Positions 1-7,920 of a stretch of 64,000 nt of DNA are shown here, in pieces. Origin of the DNA: Daejeonia sp002484105 (GTDB lineage: Bacteria; Bacteroidota; Bacteroidia; Flavobacteriales; Weeksellaceae); the NCBI RefSeq assembly GCF_051175565.1, contig NZ_CP195105.1, positions 248,001 to 312,000 of the forward strand. The letters are read 5' to 3'. Each line of letters starts with the position of its first letter. The stretch's first letter is position 1. Below the pieces are notes generated by a model that worked only from the letters and a program-made list of their open reading frames with translations, was not told the DNA's origin and ran no database searches. The translations under genes were made by a program, and so were the position numbers.

Positions 1-700
1 CCGTAGGAATCAGATACAAATCATCTTCAGAAATGTAATACATCTGCCCTTCCTTATCCGGAAGCTGTCCAGTTCCATAGCCGGAAGCTTCATTCACCAC
101 ATGAGGCGGATTCACTTCCACATAACCGGCATCTGTATTCCGGTCGAGGAAGAATTGTACAAGGGAGCGCTGCAATCTGGCTCCTTTCCCAAGATAAACC
201 GGGAAACCGGCACCGGCAATTTTAACACCGAGTTCAAAATCTATCAGATTGTATTTTTTTGCAAGCTCCCAGTGAGGGATAGCTCCGCTACCCAGCCCAT
301 GCACTTCATGAGACTGGTATACCACTTCATTGTCTTCTTCCGATGTACCGGCTTTCACCAGCTCGTTGGGAATATTGGGAATCAGGTACAGTGTCTGCTG
401 AAGTCTGTTTTCTGTATCCTTCAGCGACTGCTGCAGGGTTTGGGATTTCTGTTTCAGTTCGGAGGTAGCAGCTTTGGCAGTTTCGGCTTCCTGCTTTTTG
501 CCTTCTTTCATCAGCAATCCTATTTCTCTGGACATTCTGTTGCTTTTGGACAAGACTTCGTCAAGTTCAAACTGAAGTTTTTTACGTTCGTCATCAGCAG
601 CTATTGCTTCCTCAACGAGTGCCAGATTCTGAAAGTTTCTTTTTTTGAGACCTGCAATGACGCGGTCTTTTTCATCACGCAGAAAATTTACCTGTAACAT
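1..700 (-). CDS. serS: Seryl-tRNA synthetase, N-terminal part (cut by window edge)
   Basis: Charges tRNA-Ser with serine in the cytoplasm. The reverse strand reads from an ATG at 698-700 through 233 codons to the window edge without a stop. The first ~110 residues are the long, charged antiparallel coiled coil (tRNA-binding arm) typical of SerRS, starting MLQVNFLRDEKDRVIAGL. They are followed by the start of the class II catalytic core, with NIPNELVKAGTSEEDN and a stretch leading to VEVNPPHVVNEASGYGTGQ. The rest of the catalytic domain lies outside the window. Family assignment is firm from the coiled-coil start and the core motifs. It is followed upstream by a lipoprotein gene on the same strand. 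Confidence 0.93.
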   Translation of the reverse strand, partial: MLQVNFLRDEKDRVIAGLKKRNFQNLALVEEAIAADDERKKLQFELDEVLSKSNRMSREIGLLMKEGKKQEAETAKAATSELKQKSQTLQQSLKDTENRLQQTLYLIPNIPNELVKAGTSEEDNEVVYQSHEVHGLGSGAIPHWELAKKYNLIDFELGVKIAGAGFPVYLGKGARLQRSLVQFFLDRNTDAGYVEVNPPHVVNEASGYGTGQLPDKEGQMYYISEDDLYLIPT

Positions 701-759
701 GGTTGTATTATTAATTTAAATCCCGAGAAGTCGTCTTCAGGAATTGCAAATTTAAGGAA

Positions 760-1278
760 TTATTTTACGATTTTCACGACATTATAAGGAAGTCCGTCTT
801 CATCCGTGTGTCGTTCTATTGAAAGCGTATCCCGGTCGTACACCACCGAACTTACCTGAAACAGGCCCGGCGTCCAGCGGTACAAAACAGTCATCGTATC
901 AATATCCGAGGCGGTTGCATCACCGCTTTCCCTATAAAGATTAAAGGTAATGTCGCTGCGGTATATTTTGGTATCACCAGCGGTACTGACCAGGTTTCGG
1001 GTGGCTCCCGCGGTATAATAATAGTAATAGGTGCTGTCTGTATTCATTTTCAGGGAATATCCGCTGAAACTTTGTGAAGCATTTTCCCCACCAATATCAA
1101 GCAGTTTGATGCTGGCATATGCTTTCTCGTTGTCCGTATTCAGCAAGTCGGTACCCGATACATTACCCATGTATATATTAAGTACCTGATCGGTTTTAAG
1201 AACAGAATCTTCAGAATCCCGGTTGCATGCACCGAGCATTAACAGTAAAAAGATCAAAAAAAAGATATTGCTTTTCAT
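760..1278 (-). CDS. Putative lipoprotein, NigD-like
   Basis: 172 residues from the ATG at 1276-1278; a longer reading from 1326 would put 16 non-signal residues before the signal peptide, so the inner start is preferred. The N-terminus is a lipoprotein signal with hydrophobic core and lipobox LMLGAC, after which NRDSEDS looks like a surface-export type tether. The rest is a soluble, beta-rich domain with no catalytic motif I recognise. Size and the C-terminal YNVVKIVK recall the NigD-like lipoproteins of Bacteroidota, but this is only a resemblance. It begins 16 bases after the stop of the membrane-protein remnant, so it probably once followed that gene in an operon. Confidence 0.7.
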   Translation of the reverse strand: MKSNIFFLIFLLLMLGACNRDSEDSVLKTDQVLNIYMGNVSGTDLLNTDNEKAYASIKLLDIGGENASQSFSGYSLKMNTDSTYYYYYTAGATRNLVSTAGDTKIYRSDITFNLYRESGDATASDIDTMTVLYRWTPGLFQVSSVVYDRDTLSIERHTDEDGLPYNVVKIVK

Positions 1279-1294
1279 CGTCACAAAGATAAAA

Positions 1295-1533
1295 TTAATT
1301 ATGCTTGATTCTGAAGTTTTCTGCAATAGGAATAAATAAAAGCGTCATCAACACGCCACCGCCAGTAAGTGCAATGGTCATGGACCACGCCATGCCAGCC
1401 ACCTGATACCTGGGAACCAGAAACGCGGAGAAAATACCATCATATGTTGCCTCTGGACAAAATTCCCGTTAGAAGGTTCGATGCGACTGGGATACCATGA
1501 GGAGAGATACAGAATATGGTATGGTCTTTCCAT
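1295..1533 (-). pseudogene. Deletion scar: glycosyltransferase N-terminus joined to membrane-protein C-terminus
   Basis: From the ATG at 1531-1533 the reverse strand reads MERPYHILYLSSWYPSRIEP then NGNFVQRQ, the classic start of a GT4-type glycosyltransferase. After about 30 codons the similarity ends near 1441-1450 and this frame stops soon after, near 1375. In another frame, from about 1450 down to a TAA at 1295-1297, the sequence reads FSAFLVPRYQVAGMAWSMTI, then a second hydrophobic helix ending FIPIAENFRIKHN. That resembles the last two helices of a polysaccharide flippase-type protein. One internal deletion removing the end of one gene and most of the next explains both pieces. The flippase identity is inference; the glycosyltransferase start is clear. 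Confidence 0.65.
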
Positions 1534-1556
1534 TCTTACAAAAATACACTTTTCCC

Positions 1557-1598
1557 ACAAAAAAACCCTTCCGGAAAATATTTCTGAAAGGGTTTTTT
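1557..1598 (-). terminator. Intrinsic terminator after the 1614-2105 gene
   Basis: The arms AAAACCCTTCCGGAAA and TTTCTGAAAGGGTTTT pair over about 16 positions with two imperfect pairs and a short AT loop, flanked by A and T runs on both sides. It lies 16 bases beyond the stop of the minus-strand gene ending at 1614 and upstream of the truncated glycosyltransferase start. Confidence 0.8.
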
Positions 1599-1613
1599 AC
1601 GGACAAATACATT

Positions 1614-2105
1614 CTATCCGGTATAGACTCCTGCCCAACTCCTCTTCAATGGCAAAAGAAAATCTGAGAGGAAGTTGACATAAGTATCTTTTGAAAAGTC
1701 AAAAACTTCTATATTCTGAGGAATTTCTCCACTTTTCAGACCATTCCTGAAATCGGTAAGCTTTACGGTTCTCACCTCTCCATCCAGAACATAGCAGGCT
1801 TTCATTCGATCGAAAAAGCCGAGATCAAACTCCTTATCCAGTGCTCTCATCACACCAGACAATGCATCGATAGAGCACCCTGAAGCGGTTTCCTTTTCTT
1901 CATCCACACAAATAACGACAAACTGATTTTTCTCTATTTTAAATGAAGAGGAAAGCGGCTTACCATGTGCGGCCCAACTGGCAAGAAAATCAAAAAGCTT
2001 CTCCGAAATAACCTTGGACTCTTTTGCTGTAAAAGGTCTGGAAGCAGGATATATGATAACTCTGTAATCGTTGGTTTCTATCACCTGAGATTCGTCGATT
2101 TTCAT
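1614..2105 (-). CDS. Conserved Bacteroidota protein (often misnamed ABC transporter ATPase)
   Basis: 163 residues, soluble, no signal peptide or membrane segment. There is no Walker A, Walker B or signature motif, so the name 'ABC transporter ATPase' that I recall being attached to similar flavobacterial proteins is not supported by its sequence. Notable stretches are IIYPASRPFTAKESKVISEK near the N-terminus and VLDGEVRTVKLTDFRNGLKS near residue 110. It is the last gene of a minus-strand operon behind the CCG-type Fe-S protein (26-base gap) and ends just before an intrinsic terminator. Function unknown; a link to the Fe-S proteins upstream is only suggested by position. Confidence 0.8.
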   Translation of the reverse strand: MKIDESQVIETNDYRVIIYPASRPFTAKESKVISEKLFDFLASWAAHGKPLSSSFKIEKNQFVVICVDEEKETASGCSIDALSGVMRALDKEFDLGFFDRMKACYVLDGEVRTVKLTDFRNGLKSGEIPQNIEVFDFSKDTYVNFLSDFLLPLKRSWAGVYTG

Positions 2106-2131
2106 GTTCTATTTCTGTTTAGGGTACAAAT

Positions 2132-2917
2132 TTACAAATCTTCTGCTTCTGCCAAAAGCTCTGCGATATCTTTCACCTGAACTTCGTCACTTTTATTAAA
2201 ATGTTTCACACCGTCCGTCATCATGGTATTGCAGAAAGGACAACCGGTTGCGATGATATTGGGCTTCTCCGCCAGTGCTTCTTCTGTACGTTCGATATTG
2301 ATGTCCTTATTTCCTTTTTCGGGTTCTTTGAACATCTGCCCACCACCGGCTCCGCAGCATAGTCCATTGGATTTACAGCGCCTCATCTCAACGAGTTCGG
2401 CATCCAGTTTCTGCAGAAGGTCGCGCGGAGCTTCGTATTCGTCGTTTCCTCTGCCAAGATAGCAAGGATCGTGAAAAGTAATTTTGCGTCCTTCAAACTT
2501 TCCGCCTTCTATTTTCAGCCTTCCTTCGTGCATCAGCTGCTTCAGAAACTGCGTATGATGAAGCACTTCATACCTTCCTCCCAAGCCAGGATATTCATTT
2601 TTAAGCGTATTGAAACAATGCGGACATGCAGTAATAATCTTTTTTACTTCATAAGCATTGAGAATTTCAATATTCGTCATCGCCATCATCTGGAAGATAA
2701 ACTCATTTCCGGCACGTTTTGCGGGATCTCCGGTGCAGGATTCTTCCTGCCCGAGCACAGCATACTCAATTCCTATTTTATTGAGAATTTTGCAGAATGC
2801 GCGGGTAATCTTTTTGGCGCGGTCGTCAAAACTTCCGGCACATCCTACCCAAAAGAGTACTTCGGGAATTTTGCCTTCAGCGGCATATTCTGCCATGGTT
2901 TTTATCTTGAAATCCAT
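2132..2917 (-). CDS. (Fe-S)-binding protein with two CCG domains (HdrB/LutA/GlcF-like)
   Basis: 261 residues, soluble. It has two cysteine-rich CCG domains of the heterodisulfide reductase B/GlcF type: the first with C26, C61, C98 and C101 (ACPHC), the second with HDPCYLGRG near residue 150, CCGAGGGQM near 188, and GCPFC near 220. Such domains bind Fe-S clusters and pass electrons or reduce disulfides. The partner is almost certainly the membrane 4Fe-4S protein encoded 74 bases upstream; together the two resemble a split HdrD. The natural substrate is not deducible from sequence. Confidence 0.88.
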   Translation of the reverse strand: MDFKIKTMAEYAAEGKIPEVLFWVGCAGSFDDRAKKITRAFCKILNKIGIEYAVLGQEESCTGDPAKRAGNEFIFQMMAMTNIEILNAYEVKKIITACPHCFNTLKNEYPGLGGRYEVLHHTQFLKQLMHEGRLKIEGGKFEGRKITFHDPCYLGRGNDEYEAPRDLLQKLDAELVEMRRCKSNGLCCGAGGGQMFKEPEKGNKDINIERTEEALAEKPNIIATGCPFCNTMMTDGVKHFNKSDEVQVKDIAELLAEAEDL

Positions 2918-2991
2918 TTCTAATGTATCAGTTTGTCAATGCAGCAATTTATGCAAAGAGGCCGCACCGTTTGATTATTATATTGTTACTT

Positions 2992-4326
2992 TTATTCCAT
3001 AGCCCAGTTCAAGCGATCTGCCTGGTTATACTGCCAGGGAGCACCGTTATTTTCGATATTCGTCATCATCAGATTCCATTCCTGCGGTGCAGAAGATTCT
3101 TCCATGATCATAAATCTGCGCAGATCCATAATAATGGAAAGCGGACTGATCAGTACCGGACAGGCCTCTACACAGGCATTACAGGTGGTACAGGCACGGA
3201 GCTCCTCACGCTGGATATGGTCGTCAAGCAGTTTTTTGCCATCATCGACAAATTTCCCGTTTTTATTGATGATGCGTCCCACTTCTTCAATTCTGTCGCG
3301 GGTATCCATCATAATTTTTCGTGGAGAAAGTTTCTTTCCGGTAATGTTGGCAGGGCACACTGCGGTACAGCGTCCGCATTCGGTACAGGTATAGGCATTG
3401 AGCAGCTGAATCTGATTCAGGTCAAAGATATCATTCGCACCAAATTTTTCCGTAGCATCGTTGATGTCGGCTTCGGGAACTGCAGCATAAGGATCGGCAT
3501 TGGGATCCATCATCAGTTTTACTTCACGTGTTACCGACTCCAGATTGTCAAGTTCTCCTTTCTTTTCCAGATGAGCAAACCACGTATTCGGGAAGGCCAG
3601 CAGAATGTGCAGATGTTTGGAATAATAGAGATAATTCATAAAAAACAGCACACCAAGGATATGGAACCACCAGGCAAAACGTTCAATAAAAATAAGGAAT
3701 CCATCTCCGAAATTCAACCAGCCGAACAGCGGAATAAAGGAAATCTGACTGATGGGGAATGATCCTGCATGATGAAAAATCCCGCGTTGCTGCAGTATAG
3801 CATCGGCAGAATTCATATTAAAAAAAGCCATCATCAGAAAAAATTCAATGACAAGAATCCAGTTGGCATCGTGCTTTGGCCATCCAAAGAGTTCCTTCAT
3901 GTTGAGCCTGCGAATATGGATAATATTACGGCGGATGAAAAAAACCACCACGGCCAAAACGACAAGAAAAGCGAGTACTTCCAGAGTAGCAGTAAAAAAA
4001 CGATATCCTGCAGATCCCAGAACATTTTCCAGAAAACGGTGTGTCCCGAAAATCCCGTCTATAAAAATTTCAATCAGTTCGAGATTGATAATAACGAACC
4101 CGACATATACGAAAATATGCAGAATACCGGCAACTGGTCTTTTGACCATCTTGCTTTGCCCCAGAGCGACTCTGGCCATGGTTTTCCAACGTTCGCCCTT
4201 ATGGTCGGTGCGGCTTACAGGCTTTCCGAGCCGTATATTGCGGTAGATTTCCCGGAGGCTTTTTACGAAAAGACCAATACCGGCAACAAGACAAAGAAAA
4301 AAGACAATATTATCAAGATACTGCAT
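2992..4326 (-). CDS. Membrane protein with 4Fe-4S dicluster domain (HdrC/HdrE-like)
   Basis: 444 residues. The first ~250 carry about five membrane helices (around residues 5-20, 65-90, 110-130, 155-175 and 215-235), with histidines that could hold haem, as in HdrE/NarI-like subunits. Next comes a cytoplasmic ferredoxin-like part with two CxxCxxCxxxCP motifs: C314, C317, C320, C324 and C379, C382, C385, C389. It probably takes electrons from or gives them to the quinone pool, with the CCG-type partner encoded downstream. It starts 15 bases after the MCE gene stop, so they share an operon. Confidence 0.88.
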   Translation of the reverse strand: MQYLDNIVFFLCLVAGIGLFVKSLREIYRNIRLGKPVSRTDHKGERWKTMARVALGQSKMVKRPVAGILHIFVYVGFVIINLELIEIFIDGIFGTHRFLENVLGSAGYRFFTATLEVLAFLVVLAVVVFFIRRNIIHIRRLNMKELFGWPKHDANWILVIEFFLMMAFFNMNSADAILQQRGIFHHAGSFPISQISFIPLFGWLNFGDGFLIFIERFAWWFHILGVLFFMNYLYYSKHLHILLAFPNTWFAHLEKKGELDNLESVTREVKLMMDPNADPYAAVPEADINDATEKFGANDIFDLNQIQLLNAYTCTECGRCTAVCPANITGKKLSPRKIMMDTRDRIEEVGRIINKNGKFVDDGKKLLDDHIQREELRACTTCNACVEACPVLISPLSIIMDLRRFMIMEESSAPQEWNLMMTNIENNGAPWQYNQADRLNWAME

Positions 4327-4341
4327 ATCAGGAAAAATTAG

Positions 4342-5283
4342 TTATTTACTATTTTTCCCAAAAACTGAAAAATTGACGTAACGTTTAGGATTGGCTTTCA
4401 TGTCTTCTACTAGAGAATTCAGATTTTGGGATGTTTTTGTCAGATTGTCGTAAAGTTGCTCATCTTTTACGAGTTTACCAAGACTTCCTTCACCTTTTTG
4501 TATTCCTGCAATAACATTATTCAGCTGCTGAGCGGTAACACTCAGTTTATCAATGGTATTGTTCAGTTTGCTGACATCAACCTGCTCGGCAATATGTCCG
4601 TATTTGTCTATTGCCGTACGGGCACTGATGGTGGCAAGATTGGCGTTATCCAAAACTTTCTGGAGTTTCGGATCACTGCTTGCCAGCAGGGCATTGGTTT
4701 GCCTGGAGGTATTTTCGAAAGATGCGACAGTATGGTTCAGGCTTGCAAGCAGAGCTTTGATTTCGGCGCGGTTCTGGTCATCAAGGATTTTATTGGCATT
4801 ATTGGTGAGGGAGTCTACTCTTTTCAAGACAGATTGCAACTGGTCTTTCACAGGGCCTACCTGAGAGGAAAGGCTGCTCATCATCGACGGCTGAAAATCA
4901 CCTTTCAGGGTATCACCGTCTTTGGCGACTGCACCTCCGTACGCCAGATTGACACGCATCTGCTTTCCGGACATCAGGCCGGTTTCAAAAATTTCAAGAA
5001 CAGAGTTTTTGGTTATCGGATAATCATCTTTAATCAAAGCCCGGATCACGAAACTTAAACCACCTTTCGGGTTCATGACAGGGATAATTTTGTCAACATG
5101 CCCTACCTTCAGTCCGTTGATGGAAATCGCCGTAGAGGGGTCTACGCCCTGCACATTATCGAAACGGGCATAATACACATTGTCTGTACTGAAGATATTG
5201 CGTCCTTTCATAAACTGAAACATGGCAACAAATCCTGCAATGGCAAATATGGCGATCAGTCCGGCTTTTATCTCTTTTGACAT
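4342..5283 (-). CDS. MCE/MlaD family lipid-transport protein
   Basis: 313 residues from the ATG at 5281-5283; a GTG two codons earlier (5289) is possible. A single N-terminal membrane anchor (residues ~8-25) is followed by one MCE domain, with FDNVQGVDPSTAISINGLKVGHV being its diagnostic core (split here: FDNVQGVDPSTA / ISINGLKVGHV). A long C-terminal helical region rich in Asn, Leu and Lys follows, as in periplasmic substrate-binding MlaD proteins. MCE proteins hold lipid between inner and outer membrane, working with an MlaE permease and MlaF ATPase. That pair is encoded separately at 16316-17886. It is the first gene of the operon that continues with the Fe-S proteins. Confidence 0.9.
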   Translation of the reverse strand: MSKEIKAGLIAIFAIAGFVAMFQFMKGRNIFSTDNVYYARFDNVQGVDPSTAISINGLKVGHVDKIIPVMNPKGGLSFVIRALIKDDYPITKNSVLEIFETGLMSGKQMRVNLAYGGAVAKDGDTLKGDFQPSMMSSLSSQVGPVKDQLQSVLKRVDSLTNNANKILDDQNRAEIKALLASLNHTVASFENTSRQTNALLASSDPKLQKVLDNANLATISARTAIDKYGHIAEQVDVSKLNNTIDKLSVTAQQLNNVIAGIQKGEGSLGKLVKDEQLYDNLTKTSQNLNSLVEDMKANPKRYVNFSVFGKNSK

Positions 5284-5409
5284 CTTCACAATTCTAATTT
5301 TTTGTGTTCACAAATATACTATAAATTCTCATTACATTTTTTTCAGAAAAAAGGGAAGCAACTTTGTGGCCGCCTCCCTGATATACTGTTGCAGAAATGT
5401 CCTGCTTTT

Positions 5410-7563
5410 TTACTGTGCTTTCACTTTGTCCCAAACTTTGATGCGGTAGTCTTTGATATCCGCATTGTCCTGAAGGCTCTTCAGCAACATCTGTCCGAAC
5501 ATTTGTGAGTTCTGCTGTGCAATAGACAGCGCTACAGATTTTGCATCTCCCGGTTGTTTGTTAACGGTTTCTGATTTTTTCACCAGCAGATAAACTCCTG
5601 TATTACCTTCTACCGGCATGGAAAGTTTTCCTTTGGCAACACCAAATGCAGCACCTGCAACTTTAGGTTCCATGGCACCTCCGGCATTCGGGCTCAGCAC
5701 GTTGATACTGGTATTTTCTATGGCAGTTGCAAAGAGTTTGGCCGCCTGATTCAGGGTGGTAACTTTACTGCTGTTGATTTTTTCTATAATCTGTTTTGCA
5801 GCAATTTTGTTTTTCACAATTGGTTCAATCTGTGGCCTTACGCTTTCAGGATCGGCAAGTTCCTCATCATAAATCCCGTTCAGGTAGACTACGATACGGT
5901 CGCCGGTTCCATCCACAGTAAAGAGTTCGGTGTCACCTTTCTCTCTTTTCTTGTCGAATGCCCATGCGAGAATATCTTCATCCTTGTCGGTTCCCAGACC
6001 CATAATTTTTCCGTCAAAACGTTTTGCAGCGGTAGGATTATAAAATTTGTAATGACTTTTTTTGGCGATATTGGAGAAATCATTGAAGGATTTTCCTTCC
6101 ACCTGCTGGATGAATCTTTTTGAGTTTCTGTCCACCGTATTTTCGGTAGCATCAGAGGCTTTGATGGCTTTTACAAGGTTGGCCAGCTTATAAGTCATGC
6201 TGCCGGATTTCTTGTCCTGAATATTGATGATATGGTAACCGAACTGGGTTTCCACAACACCGGTAGCCCCTTTCGGGGAATCATTGACGAAATTCTGGAA
6301 CGCCGGCACAAACTGTTGCTGTGCAGAAGTACTCCAGCCCACAGATCCACCCTGTGCAGCAGAACTTTTGTCCGAAGAATATTTCAGGAAGTCCGCAAAT
6401 TTAGCAGGATCAGCTTTCACGGCGGCTCCGATAGAGTCTGCCAGTTTTTTTGCCTGTTCCTTGGTTCTGGTTTCGCCTGCTCCGGCCTGGTTGCCTTTGT
6501 AGGAAATCAGAATATGTCTGGAAAGTGTGGAGTCCATTGGCTTTTTCGCCAGCAGTTTAGAGACCACATAGACATTCTGCTCTTTATAAGGACCGAAAAT
6601 AGTACCTGCCGCAGCATTGGGCACCTGCGCCTTAATGCTCTGCGGAAGCTGGCTGGCATTGAAGAATCCCGGGTTGAACGGGGTATCAGAATTCAGAGCA
6701 ACATACATAGAGTCGTTGGTGGTATTTCTGAAATTTTCACCTTTTTCACTCGTATCACTGCCTACATTCAGGAGCTTTTCGATATCCGCTTTTGCTTTGG
6801 CATCATCAGCAGCACTTGGAGTTGCCGGGAAGTACACCACACCGATATTTCGCGATGGCTGTGTTTTGAACGTTCTATGATGGTCTTTGATATAATCTGC
6901 AAGATCCTGTGTAGTGACCTTCACGGGATGCTTCTGCAGATAGGTCATATAATCAATTTTTACATAGTCTATATCAGCAAGCTGGTCGCGGAATTTCATC
7001 ATGCCTTCTGCCTCTTTTTTACTTGCCGTAACTCCGTTGGTTACATTGGCAAAAAGCTGCCTGGCCATCATGCGGTATTCAATGGATTTTCTGGTTCTCA
7101 GCCAGCTGTTGTACATTTCTGTATTGCCACTGTTTTTAAGGTCTTCAATCTGTTTTTTGATCTCGTTGATCTTGAAGTTTCCTTTTTCATCAAAATTAGA
7201 AGGATTCTGTGCAAACATCGGATCAAACTGCAACTGGTTCCAGAACATGTCATCGGTCAGTGTCATTCCCATTTTTTCAAACTGCTGTTTGATCAGTTTG
7301 CTCTGGATCAGCATTTGCCATGCCTGTTCTTCAAGTCCGGTCGCCGGTTGTCCCTGTTGCTGTGCCTGCTGCTGCAACACATACAGCTGGTCCTGAAACT
7401 CTTCACGGGTGATTTTCTCTCCGTTCACTTTTCCCAGCACATCCGGGTTCGGTCCGAATACTTTGTCGATAGAATCAGGATTCACCAAAAACGCCAGCAG
7501 CGCAAGGGCAATAATCCCCATCAGTAACACAGGTCTTTTTCTAATTTCGCCTAAAATTGCCAT
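5410..7563 (-). CDS. PpiD/SurA-like periplasmic peptidyl-prolyl isomerase
   Basis: 717 residues. One N-terminal membrane helix (around residues 12-28, VLLMGIIALALLAFLV) anchors it in the inner membrane, and the rest is periplasmic. A SurA N-terminal-like chaperone region (DVLGKVNGEKITREEFQDQL) is followed by a parvulin rotamase domain around residues 350-460, with LSRHILISYKG, GGSVGWS, and VVETQFGYHIINIQ. It probably folds outer-membrane and exported proteins. The C-terminal third is a second SurA-like or degenerate parvulin part. It is a single gene, with spacers on both sides. Confidence 0.9.
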   Translation of the reverse strand: MAILGEIRKRPVLLMGIIALALLAFLVNPDSIDKVFGPNPDVLGKVNGEKITREEFQDQLYVLQQQAQQQGQPATGLEEQAWQMLIQSKLIKQQFEKMGMTLTDDMFWNQLQFDPMFAQNPSNFDEKGNFKINEIKKQIEDLKNSGNTEMYNSWLRTRKSIEYRMMARQLFANVTNGVTASKKEAEGMMKFRDQLADIDYVKIDYMTYLQKHPVKVTTQDLADYIKDHHRTFKTQPSRNIGVVYFPATPSAADDAKAKADIEKLLNVGSDTSEKGENFRNTTNDSMYVALNSDTPFNPGFFNASQLPQSIKAQVPNAAAGTIFGPYKEQNVYVVSKLLAKKPMDSTLSRHILISYKGNQAGAGETRTKEQAKKLADSIGAAVKADPAKFADFLKYSSDKSSAAQGGSVGWSTSAQQQFVPAFQNFVNDSPKGATGVVETQFGYHIINIQDKKSGSMTYKLANLVKAIKASDATENTVDRNSKRFIQQVEGKSFNDFSNIAKKSHYKFYNPTAAKRFDGKIMGLGTDKDEDILAWAFDKKREKGDTELFTVDGTGDRIVVYLNGIYDEELADPESVRPQIEPIVKNKIAAKQIIEKINSSKVTTLNQAAKLFATAIENTSINVLSPNAGGAMEPKVAGAAFGVAKGKLSMPVEGNTGVYLLVKKSETVNKQPGDAKSVALSIAQQNSQMFGQMLLKSLQDNADIKDYRIKVWDKVKAQ

Positions 7564-7920
7564 TTTATAACTATGTATTTTTTATCAGTCTGCGAAAATA
7601 CACATTTTAAAGATATTAGAAAAATTTACACCTTTTTTTCTTTTTTCTTTTGGCAACTCCCACTTCCCACGCTATATTCCGCCCGCGCCGTGGGACCGGG
7701 CTATCCACTATTACTCCTCGCACAGCAGCATTCCCTGCGCAGCTGCGGGGTAGCCGTTACTATCCCTGTTGCAGAGGCAGCCATTTCCGCCACATCCCAA
7801 TCTGTGGCACGGGAGTTGGGCATATACAGCAACGTACAGAAAAAGCACACGGAACAGATTACCGGGACACTTTTGTACCTTTATTGATAATCAGACTGAC
7901 ACATTGTCACATTACAGCTT
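7564..7920. other. Intergenic region with a GC-rich structured block
   Basis: 357 bases between the divergent foldase gene and lon. 7564-7660 is AT-rich and suits promoters. About 7665-7850 is much richer in G and C than its surroundings and contains potential pairing: GGCTATCC near 7699 against GGGTAGCC near 7748, and the palindrome CGCAGCTGCG between them. It is open in two forward frames, but the peptides match no family I know and have no ribosome binding site. It may be a dispersed intergenic element or a decayed gene. Lon probably starts from a promoter between 7850 and 7900. Confidence 0.45.

Noticed and set aside
6232..7527. 431-codon open frame opposite the PpiD-like gene
   Set aside because: Shadow of the PpiD-like gene; no family features.
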